45,571 nucleotides of DNA, taken from assembly GCA_049294415.1 (NCBI GenBank), contig JBAQCS010000037.1:1-45571 (forward strand). The letters are read 5' to 3'. Positions 36,556 through 44,676 of this stretch are shown one piece after another. Numbering within the stretch: the stretch's first letter is position 1; each line of letters opens with the position of its first letter. The notes below the pieces were generated by a model that had not been told where the DNA came from, did not search any database, and saw only the letters and a list, made by a program, of their open reading frames with translations. Made by a program: the position numbers and the translations under genes. Source of the DNA: JAEZRQ01 sp049294415 (GTDB lineage: Bacteria; Patescibacteriota; Patescibacteriia; Patescibacteriales; UBA12465).

Positions 36556-38511
36556 GTGAATCCTCTTAAAAGCAAAAGAAAAATCCTAGGTTCTGTAGGA
36601 AAAACTTGGTCCCGTTTTTCAAAGTCTTTTTGGAAAACGGCCAGTTTTTTGGTAAAGAGAAGGAAGAGTCAAATGGATCAATCGAGAGCTGATCAGAATT
36701 TAGTTTACACCTTAGCATCGAGCAAGATTCCTAACAGTGAACAAATAAAACAATTAGATAAAACTTTATCTCATAAAGAACGTTTAATTATTCGTATTTG
36801 TTTAGCGATTGTTTTAGTTAACGTTATTTATTTAGGTGTTCGTTATTATAATAAGCACGTAGCTTACTTACCGGTGGTAGGTGGAGTATATCGTGAAGGT
36901 GTTGTTGGTTATCCTCAAACTGTTAATCCTTTATATAGTGTTAATCGTGATGTTGATAGTGATTTAACTAGACTGATTTATTCCAGTTTATTTAAGTATG
37001 ATGAGACTGGTAGTTTAATCGGTGATTTAGCTAGTAATGTTGAAACAGCTGATAGTAAAGAATTTGTAATTACCATTAGACCTGGTGTTAAGTGGCATAG
37101 CGGAGAAGACTTAACAGTTGATGATATTATTTTTACTTTTAATTTAATTCAGAACGCTGAATATAGATCTCCACTTCGTCAGAATTTTGCTGGTGTAACA
37201 GTTGAAAAAGTTAGTGATAACTCTATTAAATTTGTTTTACCAACTGCTTATTCTTTCTTCCCTAATTTACTGACTTTTGGCATCATGCCCCAAAGTGTTT
37301 GGGAAAATATTGCTCCTGGTTCAGCTAACTTAAGTGAACTTAATTTACAAGCTATTGGTTCTGGTCCCTATAAATTCGAGTCTTTATTAAAAGATAAACG
37401 CGGAGAGCTTAAAGAATATAGATTATTAGCTAACTCTAATTATTACGGAGCTAAGCCCTATATCGAAGAAGTAATTTTTAAATTTTACCCAGATTCTAAC
37501 GAATTAATTACTGCCTTAAATGCTGGTGATGTTCAAGGTATCGCCCACTTATCAGTTGATCAGAAAAAAACTTTACTAGCCCAAAATTCTTTACGTTTTA
37601 ATTTACTTGATTCATCTCAAGAAAGTTTAATTTTTATTAATTCAACTATTAATAAGAATTTAGCTGAAGTAGAAGTGAGAAAAGCGTTAGCTTTAGCAAT
37701 TGATAAACCAACAATTGTTAGAGATAATTTTTTTGACTTTTACAAAGTCCTAAGTGGACCAATCGCTAACAATTCTCCATTATTTAATACGGAGATTGAT
37801 CAATATAATTTTAACGCAGCGGCAGCTAATACTAAATTAGATGAAGCTGGTTGGCAGAGTATTGTAGTAACAGCTAATGACGCTAGTGTTAGTGAACCTA
37901 GTGATGAATTAAAAGCTGTTATCGATTATGCTTCTAGCACTAAAGAAGCAATTGATGGCACTTGGCGTTTTAAAAAAGATAAAAAAGGTAATGTCTCATT
38001 ACTAACAGTTGTTTTAACAGCCGTTGATAATGGTGATAGTTTAGTGGTTGCCCAAAGAGTTAAAGACTATTGGAATGCTATTGGAGTTCATACTAGTTTA
38101 AATTTAATTTCTTCTAGTGATGCGGCTAATGTAGTTATGTCTCGTAATTTTGAGACCATGTTCTATAGTGAATTAATTGGCAGCAACCCTGATTTATTTT
38201 TCTTCTGGCATTCTAGTCAAATTGGTAGCCGCGGTTTAAATATTGCTGCTTATCGCAATGACAATGTTGATAAACTTTTAGAAGAAGTAAGAATCAGTAG
38301 CGACACTAATGTTAAAAATAATAATTACCGAGAAGTTCAGAAAATTATAGCCTCTGAATTACCAGTCATTTTTCTATACGAAAATAACTATCTTTATGTT
38401 CAAAGCAAAAAGTTAAAAGGCTTTGCAACTACTGCTATTAACGATCCATCTGATCGTTTCGCTGGAATTTCCAGTTGGTATTTGAAAACTAAGAATAAAT
38501 TCTCTTTTTAA
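36556..38511 (+). CDS. Membrane-tethered oligopeptide-binding protein (SBP family 5)
   Basis: 651 residues from GTG at 36556; an alternative ATG lies at 36673 (residue 40). A basic cytosolic segment of about 77 residues precedes a membrane anchor (about 78-96, IRICLAIVLVNVIYLGVRY), so this is a signal-anchor and not a cleaved or lipoprotein form. The external part is a family 5 solute-binding protein: GVVGYPQTVNPLYS, VITIRPGVKWHSGEDLTVDDIIFTFN, AIGSGPYKFES, VRKALALAIDKPTIV and PVIFLYENNYLYV. No permease or ATPase gene is adjacent. It should bind peptides at the cell surface, relevant for a cell that likely scavenges amino acids. Confidence 0.92.
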   Translation: MNPLKSKRKILGSVGKTWSRFSKSFWKTASFLVKRRKSQMDQSRADQNLVYTLASSKIPNSEQIKQLDKTLSHKERLIIRICLAIVLVNVIYLGVRYYNKHVAYLPVVGGVYREGVVGYPQTVNPLYSVNRDVDSDLTRLIYSSLFKYDETGSLIGDLASNVETADSKEFVITIRPGVKWHSGEDLTVDDIIFTFNLIQNAEYRSPLRQNFAGVTVEKVSDNSIKFVLPTAYSFFPNLLTFGIMPQSVWENIAPGSANLSELNLQAIGSGPYKFESLLKDKRGELKEYRLLANSNYYGAKPYIEEVIFKFYPDSNELITALNAGDVQGIAHLSVDQKKTLLAQNSLRFNLLDSSQESLIFINSTINKNLAEVEVRKALALAIDKPTIVRDNFFDFYKVLSGPIANNSPLFNTEIDQYNFNAAAANTKLDEAGWQSIVVTANDASVSEPSDELKAVIDYASSTKEAIDGTWRFKKDKKGNVSLLTVVLTAVDNGDSLVVAQRVKDYWNAIGVHTSLNLISSSDAANVVMSRNFETMFYSELIGSNPDLFFFWHSSQIGSRGLNIAAYRNDNVDKLLEEVRISSDTNVKNNNYREVQKIIASELPVIFLYENNYLYVQSKKLKGFATTAINDPSDRFAGISSWYLKTKNKFSF

Positions 38512-38609
38512 AAATATCTCTTTAATTTAAATTAATTAAACGAATTAATAACTGCACTTTTAGTCTTATGATTTTAAGTTATTAAGTTTTAATTCTCTCT
38601 CAAACAAAA

Positions 38610-40727
38610 ATGATTACTAAGTACAAGTCACCTTTGGCTGCGGCCGGCAATTTTTCGTCTGGTCAAAAGTCCAATGATGACTCGTTGGTGTTAAAACCAA
38701 CTCGGCCGGTTTTTAATCGCCGCCGACCACAAAATTCTAAGCCCTTATTAACAAAATCTGTTTTAACAGATCCTTTTAACATTGATGCAATTTTAAAAGA
38801 GGACAAAGAATTTTTAAAAAATGAAGGTAAGCCAGTTACTGGCGTGGTAAATCGTCCGACTATTATTCGGGCCGTGAGTCCAGTTGCTCGTCCTACTGTT
38901 TCTGTTGCTAAACCTAGTGCACCTCGTCCCTATAATAATGGTGGTGCTCGCAGTTTTACTAATCGCCCTATTAATCCTAATGTAACCCGTAGTCGTAATA
39001 GTGTTGTGCCAGCTGCCGTTGGCGCTCCAGTTTTTTCTAAGACCAACGGTCAAGATAACTTACGCGTTATTTTCTTAGGAGGCTTAGAGGAGGTTGGTCG
39101 TAATATGTCTGTCATTGAATGTAATGATGATATCATTACCATTGATATGGGTTTACAGTTTCCTGAAGAAGACATGCCTGGCATCGATTACATTATTCCT
39201 AACGTTGCTTACTTACAAGATAAGAAAGACAAAATTAGAGGTTGTATTATTACTCATGGTCACTATGATCACATCGGTGGTATTCCACACATCATGGGCG
39301 AAATTGGTAACCCACCAATGTTCATGGGTAAGTTAACAGCTGGTATTGTCAGAAAACGTCACATGGAATATAAGTCAGCACCTGCTTTAAAGATTAAAGA
39401 AATTGATGACACCATGAAAATTAAATTAGGCGCTTCGATTGAAGTAGAATTTTTACGTGTTAATCATTCTATCCCTGATTGTTTTGCTATTATTGTTCAT
39501 ACCCCACTTGGTACTTTAATTCATACTGGAGATTTCAAAATCGATTTCTCTCCTGTTAATGATAAACCTGCTGATTTACAACGTATTGCTCAAATCGGAA
39601 ACAAAGGCGTGTTAATGTTAATGTCAGATTCAACTGATGCGACTCATGCTGGTTACCAAATTTCTGAATCAGCTATTGGTGATGAAATGGGCAAATTATT
39701 TGAAAAGATTGATGGCCGTATTATTATCGGAACTTTCGCTTCTCAATTATCTCGTATTCAAAAGATTTTTGAATTAGCTGAAAAGAATGGCCGCCGCGTT
39801 TCTTTACAGGGTCGCAGTATTGCGTCGAATGTAGAGATTGCTCACGGTATTGGTTATTTAAAATTCAACCCTCGTTTAATTATTGATGATAAAGAATTAA
39901 ATAGTTTACCAGATAATAAAGTTATTATTATTGGTTCCGGTGCTCAAGGTGAAGACAACGCTTTCTTAAGTCGTGTGGTTAACGGTGAACACCGTACTGT
40001 TTATTTAAAACCAGGTGATACTGTATTATTTTCATCTTCAGTTATTCCTGGTAACGAAAGATCTATTCAAAATTTAATGGATAGAGTTGTTCGTTGCGGT
40101 GCTAAGATTATTAATTACCGCATGTTAGATATTCACGCTGGTGGACACGCTAAGCAAGAAGATTTGAAATTAATGATGCGTTTAATTAAGCCTGAATATT
40201 TTATGCCAATTGAAGCTAATCACTACATGCTTCGTGCTCATGCTGAACTTGCTTTACAAGTTGGTATCGCCCCTACTAAAATTTTTGTGGCTGATAACGG
40301 TCAAGTAGTTAACTTCACTAAAGTTCAAGGTCAGATTCACGGCTCACTTACTCAAGAGAAAGTACCAACTGATTATGTGATGGTTGATGGACTTGGAGTT
40401 GGTGATGTGTCTGAAGTTGTGCTTCGCGACAGACGTATGATGTCTGAGGATGGTATGATTGTTATTATTGCTACTATCGATTCTAAGACTGGAGATATTA
40501 TTGGTAACCCTGATATTATTTCTCGCGGTTTCGTTCACATGAAAGAAAATCGTGAGCTAATTGAAAAGACTCGTATGAGAGTTAAAAAATTAGTAAAAGA
40601 TAAAAACCCAATGACATCACTCGATGATGATTATGTAAAAAATAAAATCAGAAATGATATCGGACAATTCTTGTTTACTCAAACTAAGAGACGTCCAATG
40701 GTTCTGCCAGTTATTATTAAAGTATAA
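38610..40727 (+). CDS. rnj: Ribonuclease J with long disordered N-terminal extension
   Basis: 705 residues. The first 150 are low-complexity, rich in R, P, N, S and V (repeats such as RPTI/RPTV, RPYNNGGARSFTNRPI) and absent from Bacillus RNase J (about 555). The catalytic part starts LRVIFLGGLEEVGRNMSVIE and holds the metallo-beta-lactamase motif THGHYDHIGG (about residue 215), NHSIPDCFAI, HTGDFKID and the beta-CASP regions (GTFASQLSRIQKIFELAEKNGRRV, HAGGHAKQEDLKLM). It is a 5'-3' exo- and endoribonuclease for mRNA decay and rRNA maturation. The extension may bind RNA or partner proteins. Confidence 0.96.
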   Translation: MITKYKSPLAAAGNFSSGQKSNDDSLVLKPTRPVFNRRRPQNSKPLLTKSVLTDPFNIDAILKEDKEFLKNEGKPVTGVVNRPTIIRAVSPVARPTVSVAKPSAPRPYNNGGARSFTNRPINPNVTRSRNSVVPAAVGAPVFSKTNGQDNLRVIFLGGLEEVGRNMSVIECNDDIITIDMGLQFPEEDMPGIDYIIPNVAYLQDKKDKIRGCIITHGHYDHIGGIPHIMGEIGNPPMFMGKLTAGIVRKRHMEYKSAPALKIKEIDDTMKIKLGASIEVEFLRVNHSIPDCFAIIVHTPLGTLIHTGDFKIDFSPVNDKPADLQRIAQIGNKGVLMLMSDSTDATHAGYQISESAIGDEMGKLFEKIDGRIIIGTFASQLSRIQKIFELAEKNGRRVSLQGRSIASNVEIAHGIGYLKFNPRLIIDDKELNSLPDNKVIIIGSGAQGEDNAFLSRVVNGEHRTVYLKPGDTVLFSSSVIPGNERSIQNLMDRVVRCGAKIINYRMLDIHAGGHAKQEDLKLMMRLIKPEYFMPIEANHYMLRAHAELALQVGIAPTKIFVADNGQVVNFTKVQGQIHGSLTQEKVPTDYVMVDGLGVGDVSEVVLRDRRMMSEDGMIVIIATIDSKTGDIIGNPDIISRGFVHMKENRELIEKTRMRVKKLVKDKNPMTSLDDDYVKNKIRNDIGQFLFTQTKRRPMVLPVIIKV

Positions 40728-40740
40728 TAGTTTCTCTATA

Positions 40741-40770
40741 GAAAAAGGCTTCCGCGAGGAGGTCTTTTTT
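40741..40770 (+). terminator. Terminator after RNase J
   Basis: AAAAGGCTTCC (40743-40753) pairs with GGAGGTCTTTT (40758-40768) with two G-U pairs, followed by T residues. Confidence 0.8.
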
Positions 40771-40836
40771 GGTATATGGACACGGAGGTTAGGAGGGTAT
40801 ATATTAGTTATGGCTTTTTAAATTAACTTTAATTAT

Positions 40837-41877
40837 ATGGCTCGAATCATTGCTAAAGGTTATTCATTTGACGATGTTTTAATTGTGCCTAAATACAATA
40901 AGATTGTGTCCCGTCGTGATGTTAGATTCCAAACCAGAGTGACTAAAAATTACCAAATTGATATTCCAATTCTAGCTGCTAACATGGATACGGTTTGTGA
41001 AAGTCCGATGGCGATTGCCTTAGGAAGACTGGGCGGACTAGGTGTGATTCATCGTTTTTTAAGTATTGAAGATCAAGTAGCTGAAGTTGCTAAAGTTAAA
41101 TCTGAAAATTTAATTACAGCTGCAGCCGTTGGTATTAAAGATTATGAAGAAAGAGTTAAAGCTTTAAATGAGGTTGGTTTAAATATTATTGTACTCGACG
41201 TGGCTCATGGTCACTCTAAAAGAGCTGGTAAAACTTTAGATTTTATTAAAGAGAATTATCCGCAGATTGATGTGATGGTTGGTAACGTAGCTACTAAAGA
41301 TGCGGCTGAATATTTTATCAGTAAAAAAGCCGATGCGATTAAAGTTGGCATTGGACCTGGTTCTATGTGTACGACTAGAATTATGTCGGGAGCTGGTGTA
41401 CCGCAAATTACGGCTATCATGGATGTCTATGAAGCTACTCAAGGCAGAATTCCAGTTTGTGGTGATGGTGGCTTGAAAAACCCAGGTGATGTGACTAAAG
41501 CAATTGGAGCTGGTGCTGACACGGTCATGATGGGCTCAATGTTTGCAGGAGCTGATGAAACTCCAGGAGAAATTATAGAACGTGATGGTGTTAAGGTTAA
41601 AGAGTATCGCGGCATGGCTAGCTTTATGGCGACTGTCAAAAAATTAAAATTAGATGGTCAAAAAGTGGAAGAAGATGTTCATGTGGAAGGTGAAATGACT
41701 ATGGTTCCTGCCAAGGGACCCGTATCTAAAATAATTACTAAATTACTGGGCGGTTTAGCCTCGGGCATGACTTATATGGGTGCGGCTAATATTGAAGCGA
41801 TTCGCGGTAAAGCTGATTTTATCGAAATAACTAGTGCTGGTTACGGAGAGAGCGTGGCTCATGGGGTAAAGAAATAG
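40837..41877 (+). CDS. IMP dehydrogenase/GMP reductase family protein without CBS domains
   Basis: 346 residues. TIM-barrel signatures: YSFDDVLIVPKYNKIVSRRDV, PILAANMDTVCESPMAIAL, GGLGVIHRFLSIEDQV, the catalytic loop KVGIGPGSMCTTRIMSGAG (Cys178), CGDGGLKNPGDVTKAIGAGAD and GSMFAGADETPGE. No CBS pair is inserted after the early strands, as in some compact IMP dehydrogenases. The mobile-flap Arg-Tyr dyad of IMP dehydrogenase is not evident; the region reads VHVEGEMTMVPAKGPV, which is more like GMP reductase. The ITSAGYGES ending is IMP-dehydrogenase-like. It is a purine nucleotide enzyme either way; direction of the reaction is open. Confidence 0.88.
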   Translation: MARIIAKGYSFDDVLIVPKYNKIVSRRDVRFQTRVTKNYQIDIPILAANMDTVCESPMAIALGRLGGLGVIHRFLSIEDQVAEVAKVKSENLITAAAVGIKDYEERVKALNEVGLNIIVLDVAHGHSKRAGKTLDFIKENYPQIDVMVGNVATKDAAEYFISKKADAIKVGIGPGSMCTTRIMSGAGVPQITAIMDVYEATQGRIPVCGDGGLKNPGDVTKAIGAGADTVMMGSMFAGADETPGEIIERDGVKVKEYRGMASFMATVKKLKLDGQKVEEDVHVEGEMTMVPAKGPVSKIITKLLGGLASGMTYMGAANIEAIRGKADFIEITSAGYGESVAHGVKK

Positions 41878-41925
41878 ATGTCTTGACATACTTTATAATA
41901 TCTGTTAAGGTAGGGCCAGTTCATT

Positions 41926-42150
41926 ATGCTACATTTAATAACCAAGACAATTCTTGGTTTAGCATCACTGGCTGCTGGGGTTTATGGCTTTTATGTCATG
42001 GGCCAAGCTGACCAGATTTTAGAGAAATTACCATTACTGTTTGGCACGCTAATATTTGTTAGCACTGCTATGACATTTTTGGGGATTAATTTAATTGCTG
42101 AACCAGGATTGCAGGAAAAATTCCAAACAAAGCTAAGTGAAGTAAAGTAA
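41926..42150 (+). CDS. Small unknown membrane protein
   Basis: 74 residues with two membrane segments (about 5-25, ITKTILGLASLAAGVYGFYV, and 36-58, LPLLFGTLIFVSTAMTFLGI) and a short charged tail. Not recognised. It lies 48 bases after the guaB-like gene. A TTGACA at 41883 with TAAGGT 17 bases on, or TATAAT at 41894, may be its promoter; the choice is unclear. Confidence 0.6.
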   Translation: MLHLITKTILGLASLAAGVYGFYVMGQADQILEKLPLLFGTLIFVSTAMTFLGINLIAEPGLQEKFQTKLSEVK

Positions 42151-42448
42151 CTTAAGCTGCTGGTACTGTGGCGAGGATAACGCTGTTTAGTTTTACAATT
42201 TAAGTGTGAAGTAAAATCGTTAAGATAGCTGTTTGATATAGCTAGAGAATTTACTTGGTGCTTCTAAGAGTTTCTAAACGCTTAAGTAATTAAGCAAACA
42301 AAAAACAAGTGTCGGATTAGTCATAAACCAAAATATTGAGCCATTCTACAAAGGATGGCTTTTATATTGACTAGACTAGTAGATATTGGTAAAGTTACCT
42401 GAATTAGTTTTTTTACAAATAAGATTACAAACTTCTAAATCTTTATAA
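42151..42448 (+). other. Intergenic region with terminator and a duplicated promoter-leader
   Basis: About 300 bases without a credible gene. The first 180 show nothing I can name, apart from weak pairing between TTACTT (near 42251) and AAGTAA (near 42287). AGCCAT (42339-42344) pairs with ATGGCT (42355-42360) before TTTAT, a moderate terminator. Then TTGACT (42367-42372), 17-base spacer and TAAAGT (42390-42395) form a promoter. From here to the ATG at 42449 the sequence nearly repeats at 43741-43824. Confidence 0.6.
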
Positions 42449-43075
42449 ATGAAAACAAAAACTTGGTGGCAAATTCCAGCCTTGTTAATGATTTTAATGG
42501 CGATAACCCGTTTGCTAACTTATTGGTGGACCGGTGAAGTTCCCACTGTTGGTAACATCTCTTTCTATCACGACATTGTCGGTGACGGTAATCATGTACC
42601 GAAGTTAAACTTTCCTTACCTCTCTAAATTTTGGGATATTCCAGCAGTTGGTATTTTTGCTTTGATAGTTATTTTTATTATTCGTCTGATTAATAAATTT
42701 GACAGCATCGGGGGTATGCAGTTTTTGAAGATAATTGTATTTTGTTATTTTGGAATAGCCTTTATTATTTTTCCAGTTATGTCGGAAAAAAATCCGTTTG
42801 CTTATTTTTTGATTTTTTTAGTCTTCGCTTTATTTCTTAATATTTTTATAACAATGTTAGGCGAAGGATTATTTGAATTAAGAGACAATATCTTAATTAG
42901 TTCTTTAATCGGATTATTCTCAGGAGCTTTTTTAAGCTTAAATATCGGAGTAACTTTGGGTTTGTTCGTAGCAATAATTATTTTTTTAATTTTTGCAGTA
43001 ATGGACGTCATCTTTTCTCTGATAAAAAGTTTATTCCTTTGGGATTTTAAGATGTCATATAAAAATAATGATTAA
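42449..43075 (+). CDS. Unknown polytopic membrane protein
   Basis: 208 residues; not recognised. Membrane segments at about 8-25, 60-84, 92-112, 115-138, 147-170 and 172-196. Between the first two lies a polar external loop of about 35 residues (TGEVPTVGNISFYHDIVGDG and onwards, with NHVPKLNFPYLSKFWDIP). No transporter signature. It is the first gene of a unit with the family D protein 12 bases downstream. Its promoter and leader are nearly the same as those of the second family D gene at 43825. Confidence 0.75.
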   Translation: MKTKTWWQIPALLMILMAITRLLTYWWTGEVPTVGNISFYHDIVGDGNHVPKLNFPYLSKFWDIPAVGIFALIVIFIIRLINKFDSIGGMQFLKIIVFCYFGIAFIIFPVMSEKNPFAYFLIFLVFALFLNIFITMLGEGLFELRDNILISSLIGLFSGAFLSLNIGVTLGLFVAIIIFLIFAVMDVIFSLIKSLFLWDFKMSYKNND

Positions 43076-43087
43076 AAAATAGACAAG

Positions 43088-43684
43088 ATGAAACAAGAAA
43101 TTAATTTAATTGGCTGTGTTGCTCCGTTTGAACTTAATAATTTTTTGGACAAGATTATGAGACAAACTGGAGAAAGAGATCCTGCTAAAATTGTAGCTTT
43201 AATTAATTCTGGAGAAATAGTCCTGGCTAATATCAAAACTGGCTGGGAGTATCAGGATGGAATATGTTCCTTCTCGGTTACCTCTGATGGCATGGGCGGT
43301 GCTCAGTGGCCACAAAGATTAAAGAACAAAGGTATTAGTGTTGATGATGAGGTAAAGAAAATACTTCTCTCTGATAAATTCCAACCGACTAGCGGTGTTA
43401 CGACTAAAATATTTATTATTAAAGGACGTAATATTAAGTCCGGTGGTAAATATTTGGTGGAAGCAGCTGAAAAAAGAGGACTGATTGAACCTAGCTATGG
43501 AGCAGAACTGGCTTGTTTGACGAGAGAAAAATTTTCTAACTTGCAAATATGCTTGATGGAGGTAGGTACAATTGTCTTTGGTGTTGGTGAGTTGTTTTTT
43601 TGTCTCGATATTGATAAAGATTATATTACCGCCGTTAAAAGATATATGGACCAGGATTTTTCTTATACTTTTGAAGCAGAATAG
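43088..43684 (+). CDS. Unknown cytosolic protein, tandem family D (copy 1)
   Basis: 198 residues; not recognised. It has no signal or membrane segment. Paralogous to the gene at 43825 along its full length: VAPFELNNFLDKIMRQTGERDPAKIVALINSGEIVLANIKTGW here against IAPVQLEIFLGRIMHQLGESDPVKVVHMVNAGVVYLSNIKQGW there. Shared later motifs are QW-x-x-RLKNKGI-x-VDD, GLIE, G-x-ELACL-R-x-KF and a C-terminal D-FSY-F. The shape suggests an alpha/beta fold with an N-terminal helical domain. It follows the membrane protein at 42449 by 12 bases. Confidence 0.78.
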   Translation: MKQEINLIGCVAPFELNNFLDKIMRQTGERDPAKIVALINSGEIVLANIKTGWEYQDGICSFSVTSDGMGGAQWPQRLKNKGISVDDEVKKILLSDKFQPTSGVTTKIFIIKGRNIKSGGKYLVEAAEKRGLIEPSYGAELACLTREKFSNLQICLMEVGTIVFGVGELFFCLDIDKDYITAVKRYMDQDFSYTFEAE

Positions 43685-43690
43685 CATCGC

Positions 43691-43739
43691 GGGGCTTTAT
43701 TTTATACAAATAATTTGTGTAGAATGGAGCCCCTTTTTT
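43691..43739 (+). terminator. Long-stem terminator after family D copy 1
   Basis: GGGGCT (43691-43696) pairs with AGCCCC (43728-43733), and the helix continues inward for about 14 pairs including several G-U pairs, to a 3-base loop near 43711; six T residues follow. The stem of about 20 bp is unusually long. Confidence 0.9.
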
Positions 43740-43740
43740 A

Positions 43741-43769
43741 TTGACATAAATATCTTATTTTGGTAAAGT
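43741..43769 (+). promoter_or_regulatory. Promoter of family D copy 2
   Basis: TTGACA (43741-43746), 17-base spacer, TAAAGT (43764-43769). The sequence from TTGGTAAAGTT to the start codon nearly equals that before the gene at 42449, including the shared CTTCTAAATCTTTATA. Confidence 0.75.
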
Positions 43770-43824
43770 TGCTGGAATTAGTTTTTTTTACAAACAAGAT
43801 TATTAACTTCTAAATCTTTATACT

Positions 43825-44433
43825 ATGAGTAAGAATACTGAATTTATTGATCAAATTGCCCCTGTTCAACTCGAAATTTTTTTGGGCAGAATTATGCATC
43901 AACTAGGAGAGAGCGATCCCGTTAAAGTCGTTCACATGGTTAATGCTGGTGTAGTTTATTTATCTAATATTAAACAGGGCTGGATAACAAATGATGATGT
44001 AATTACTTTTCCCGTTATTTCTGACAAGACTAGCGGACCTCAGTGGTTAAAACGCTTAAAGAATAAAGGCATTTATGTAGATGATATTGCTAAGGAAATG
44101 CTTCTGTCTAAGGCGTTTAAACCAACCGACGAAATAGCAACCATAGTGGTTATTTTCAGGGTTCCTTATGCTATGTTTGGGGATAATGCTAGTCCTTTGC
44201 CAATTGCTGAAGCTAAGGGTTTAATTGAAGCAGTTAATGGCATGGAATTAGCCTGCTTGATTCGCGATAAGTTTACTAATAAGCAACTCTCTTTGATGGG
44301 TTGTTCGCAGTTAGTAATTAGTGTTGGTGAGTATTATTTTTATGTCACCGGCGGTGAAAATAAACTGGCTGGTTTAGGAGCCTTTAAAAAGAGACTGGAC
44401 TCTGATTTCTCTTACGTCTTTCAGGAAAAATAA
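43825..44433 (+). CDS. Unknown cytosolic protein, tandem family D (copy 2)
   Basis: 202 residues; not recognised; paralogue of copy 1 (see QWLKRLKNKGIYVDDIAKEMLL and MELACLIRDKFTNKQLSLMG). It has its own promoter-leader, which matches the one upstream of the membrane-protein gene and not the junction before copy 1, so a segment with leader was duplicated and the membrane-protein gene was lost or skipped in this unit. Its stop is followed at once by AGGAGGT with no gene behind it. Confidence 0.78.
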   Translation: MSKNTEFIDQIAPVQLEIFLGRIMHQLGESDPVKVVHMVNAGVVYLSNIKQGWITNDDVITFPVISDKTSGPQWLKRLKNKGIYVDDIAKEMLLSKAFKPTDEIATIVVIFRVPYAMFGDNASPLPIAEAKGLIEAVNGMELACLIRDKFTNKQLSLMGCSQLVISVGEYYFYVTGGENKLAGLGAFKKRLDSDFSYVFQEK

Positions 44434-44460
44434 GGAGGTAAATATTATTCGTTTATAAGT

Positions 44461-44490
44461 AGAGGGGGTCAAAAATGACCCTCTTTTTTT
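44461..44490 (+). terminator. Terminator after family D copy 2
   Basis: AGAGGGGGTCA (44461-44471) pairs with TGACCCTCT (44476-44484) with a small bulge, followed by TTTTTTT. Confidence 0.88.
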
Positions 44491-44505
44491 GTTGGCAGGC
44501 CCCTC

Positions 44506-44533
44506 TTGCCAAAATCGTAATTTCCTGTATAAT
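44506..44533 (+). promoter_or_regulatory. Promoter of rpsA
   Basis: TTGCCA (44506-44511), 16-base spacer, TATAAT (44528-44533). The -35 lies in a hairpin TTGGCA (44492-44497) with TGCCAA (44507-44512). The leader to rpsA is about 135 bases. Confidence 0.7.
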
Positions 44534-44597
44534 TAAATCAATTAAATAAACGCCTTTAAGAAAAACCTTTAGCAATAAGAATAATTAATATTCCTAG

Positions 44598-44644
44598 GCG
44601 GCTGAAGGACTCTCTTGCAAGAGGGGGTTAAGACCGCTTTTTTT
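44598..44644 (+). terminator. Terminator-like structure in the rpsA leader (possible attenuator)
   Basis: GCGG (44598-44601) pairs with CCGC (44634-44637), enclosing an inner hairpin CTCTT-GC-AAGAG (44612-44623), followed by TTTTTTT. It lies between promoter and start codon, 33 bases before rpsA, so it could gate S1 synthesis. Confidence 0.6.
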
Positions 44645-44676
44645 ATTATCAAATCTAGAAAGTAGTCTGTAAAAAT

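Noticed and set aside
40810..40821. Mini reading frame (Met-Ala-Phe) behind AGGAGGG before the guaB-like gene
   Set aside because: A leader peptide is conceivable, but three codons give no evidence; the purine-rich site may be chance.
43319..43687. 122-residue frame antisense to family D copy 1
   Set aside because: The sense gene is supported by a full-length paralogue; the antisense frame is a shadow.
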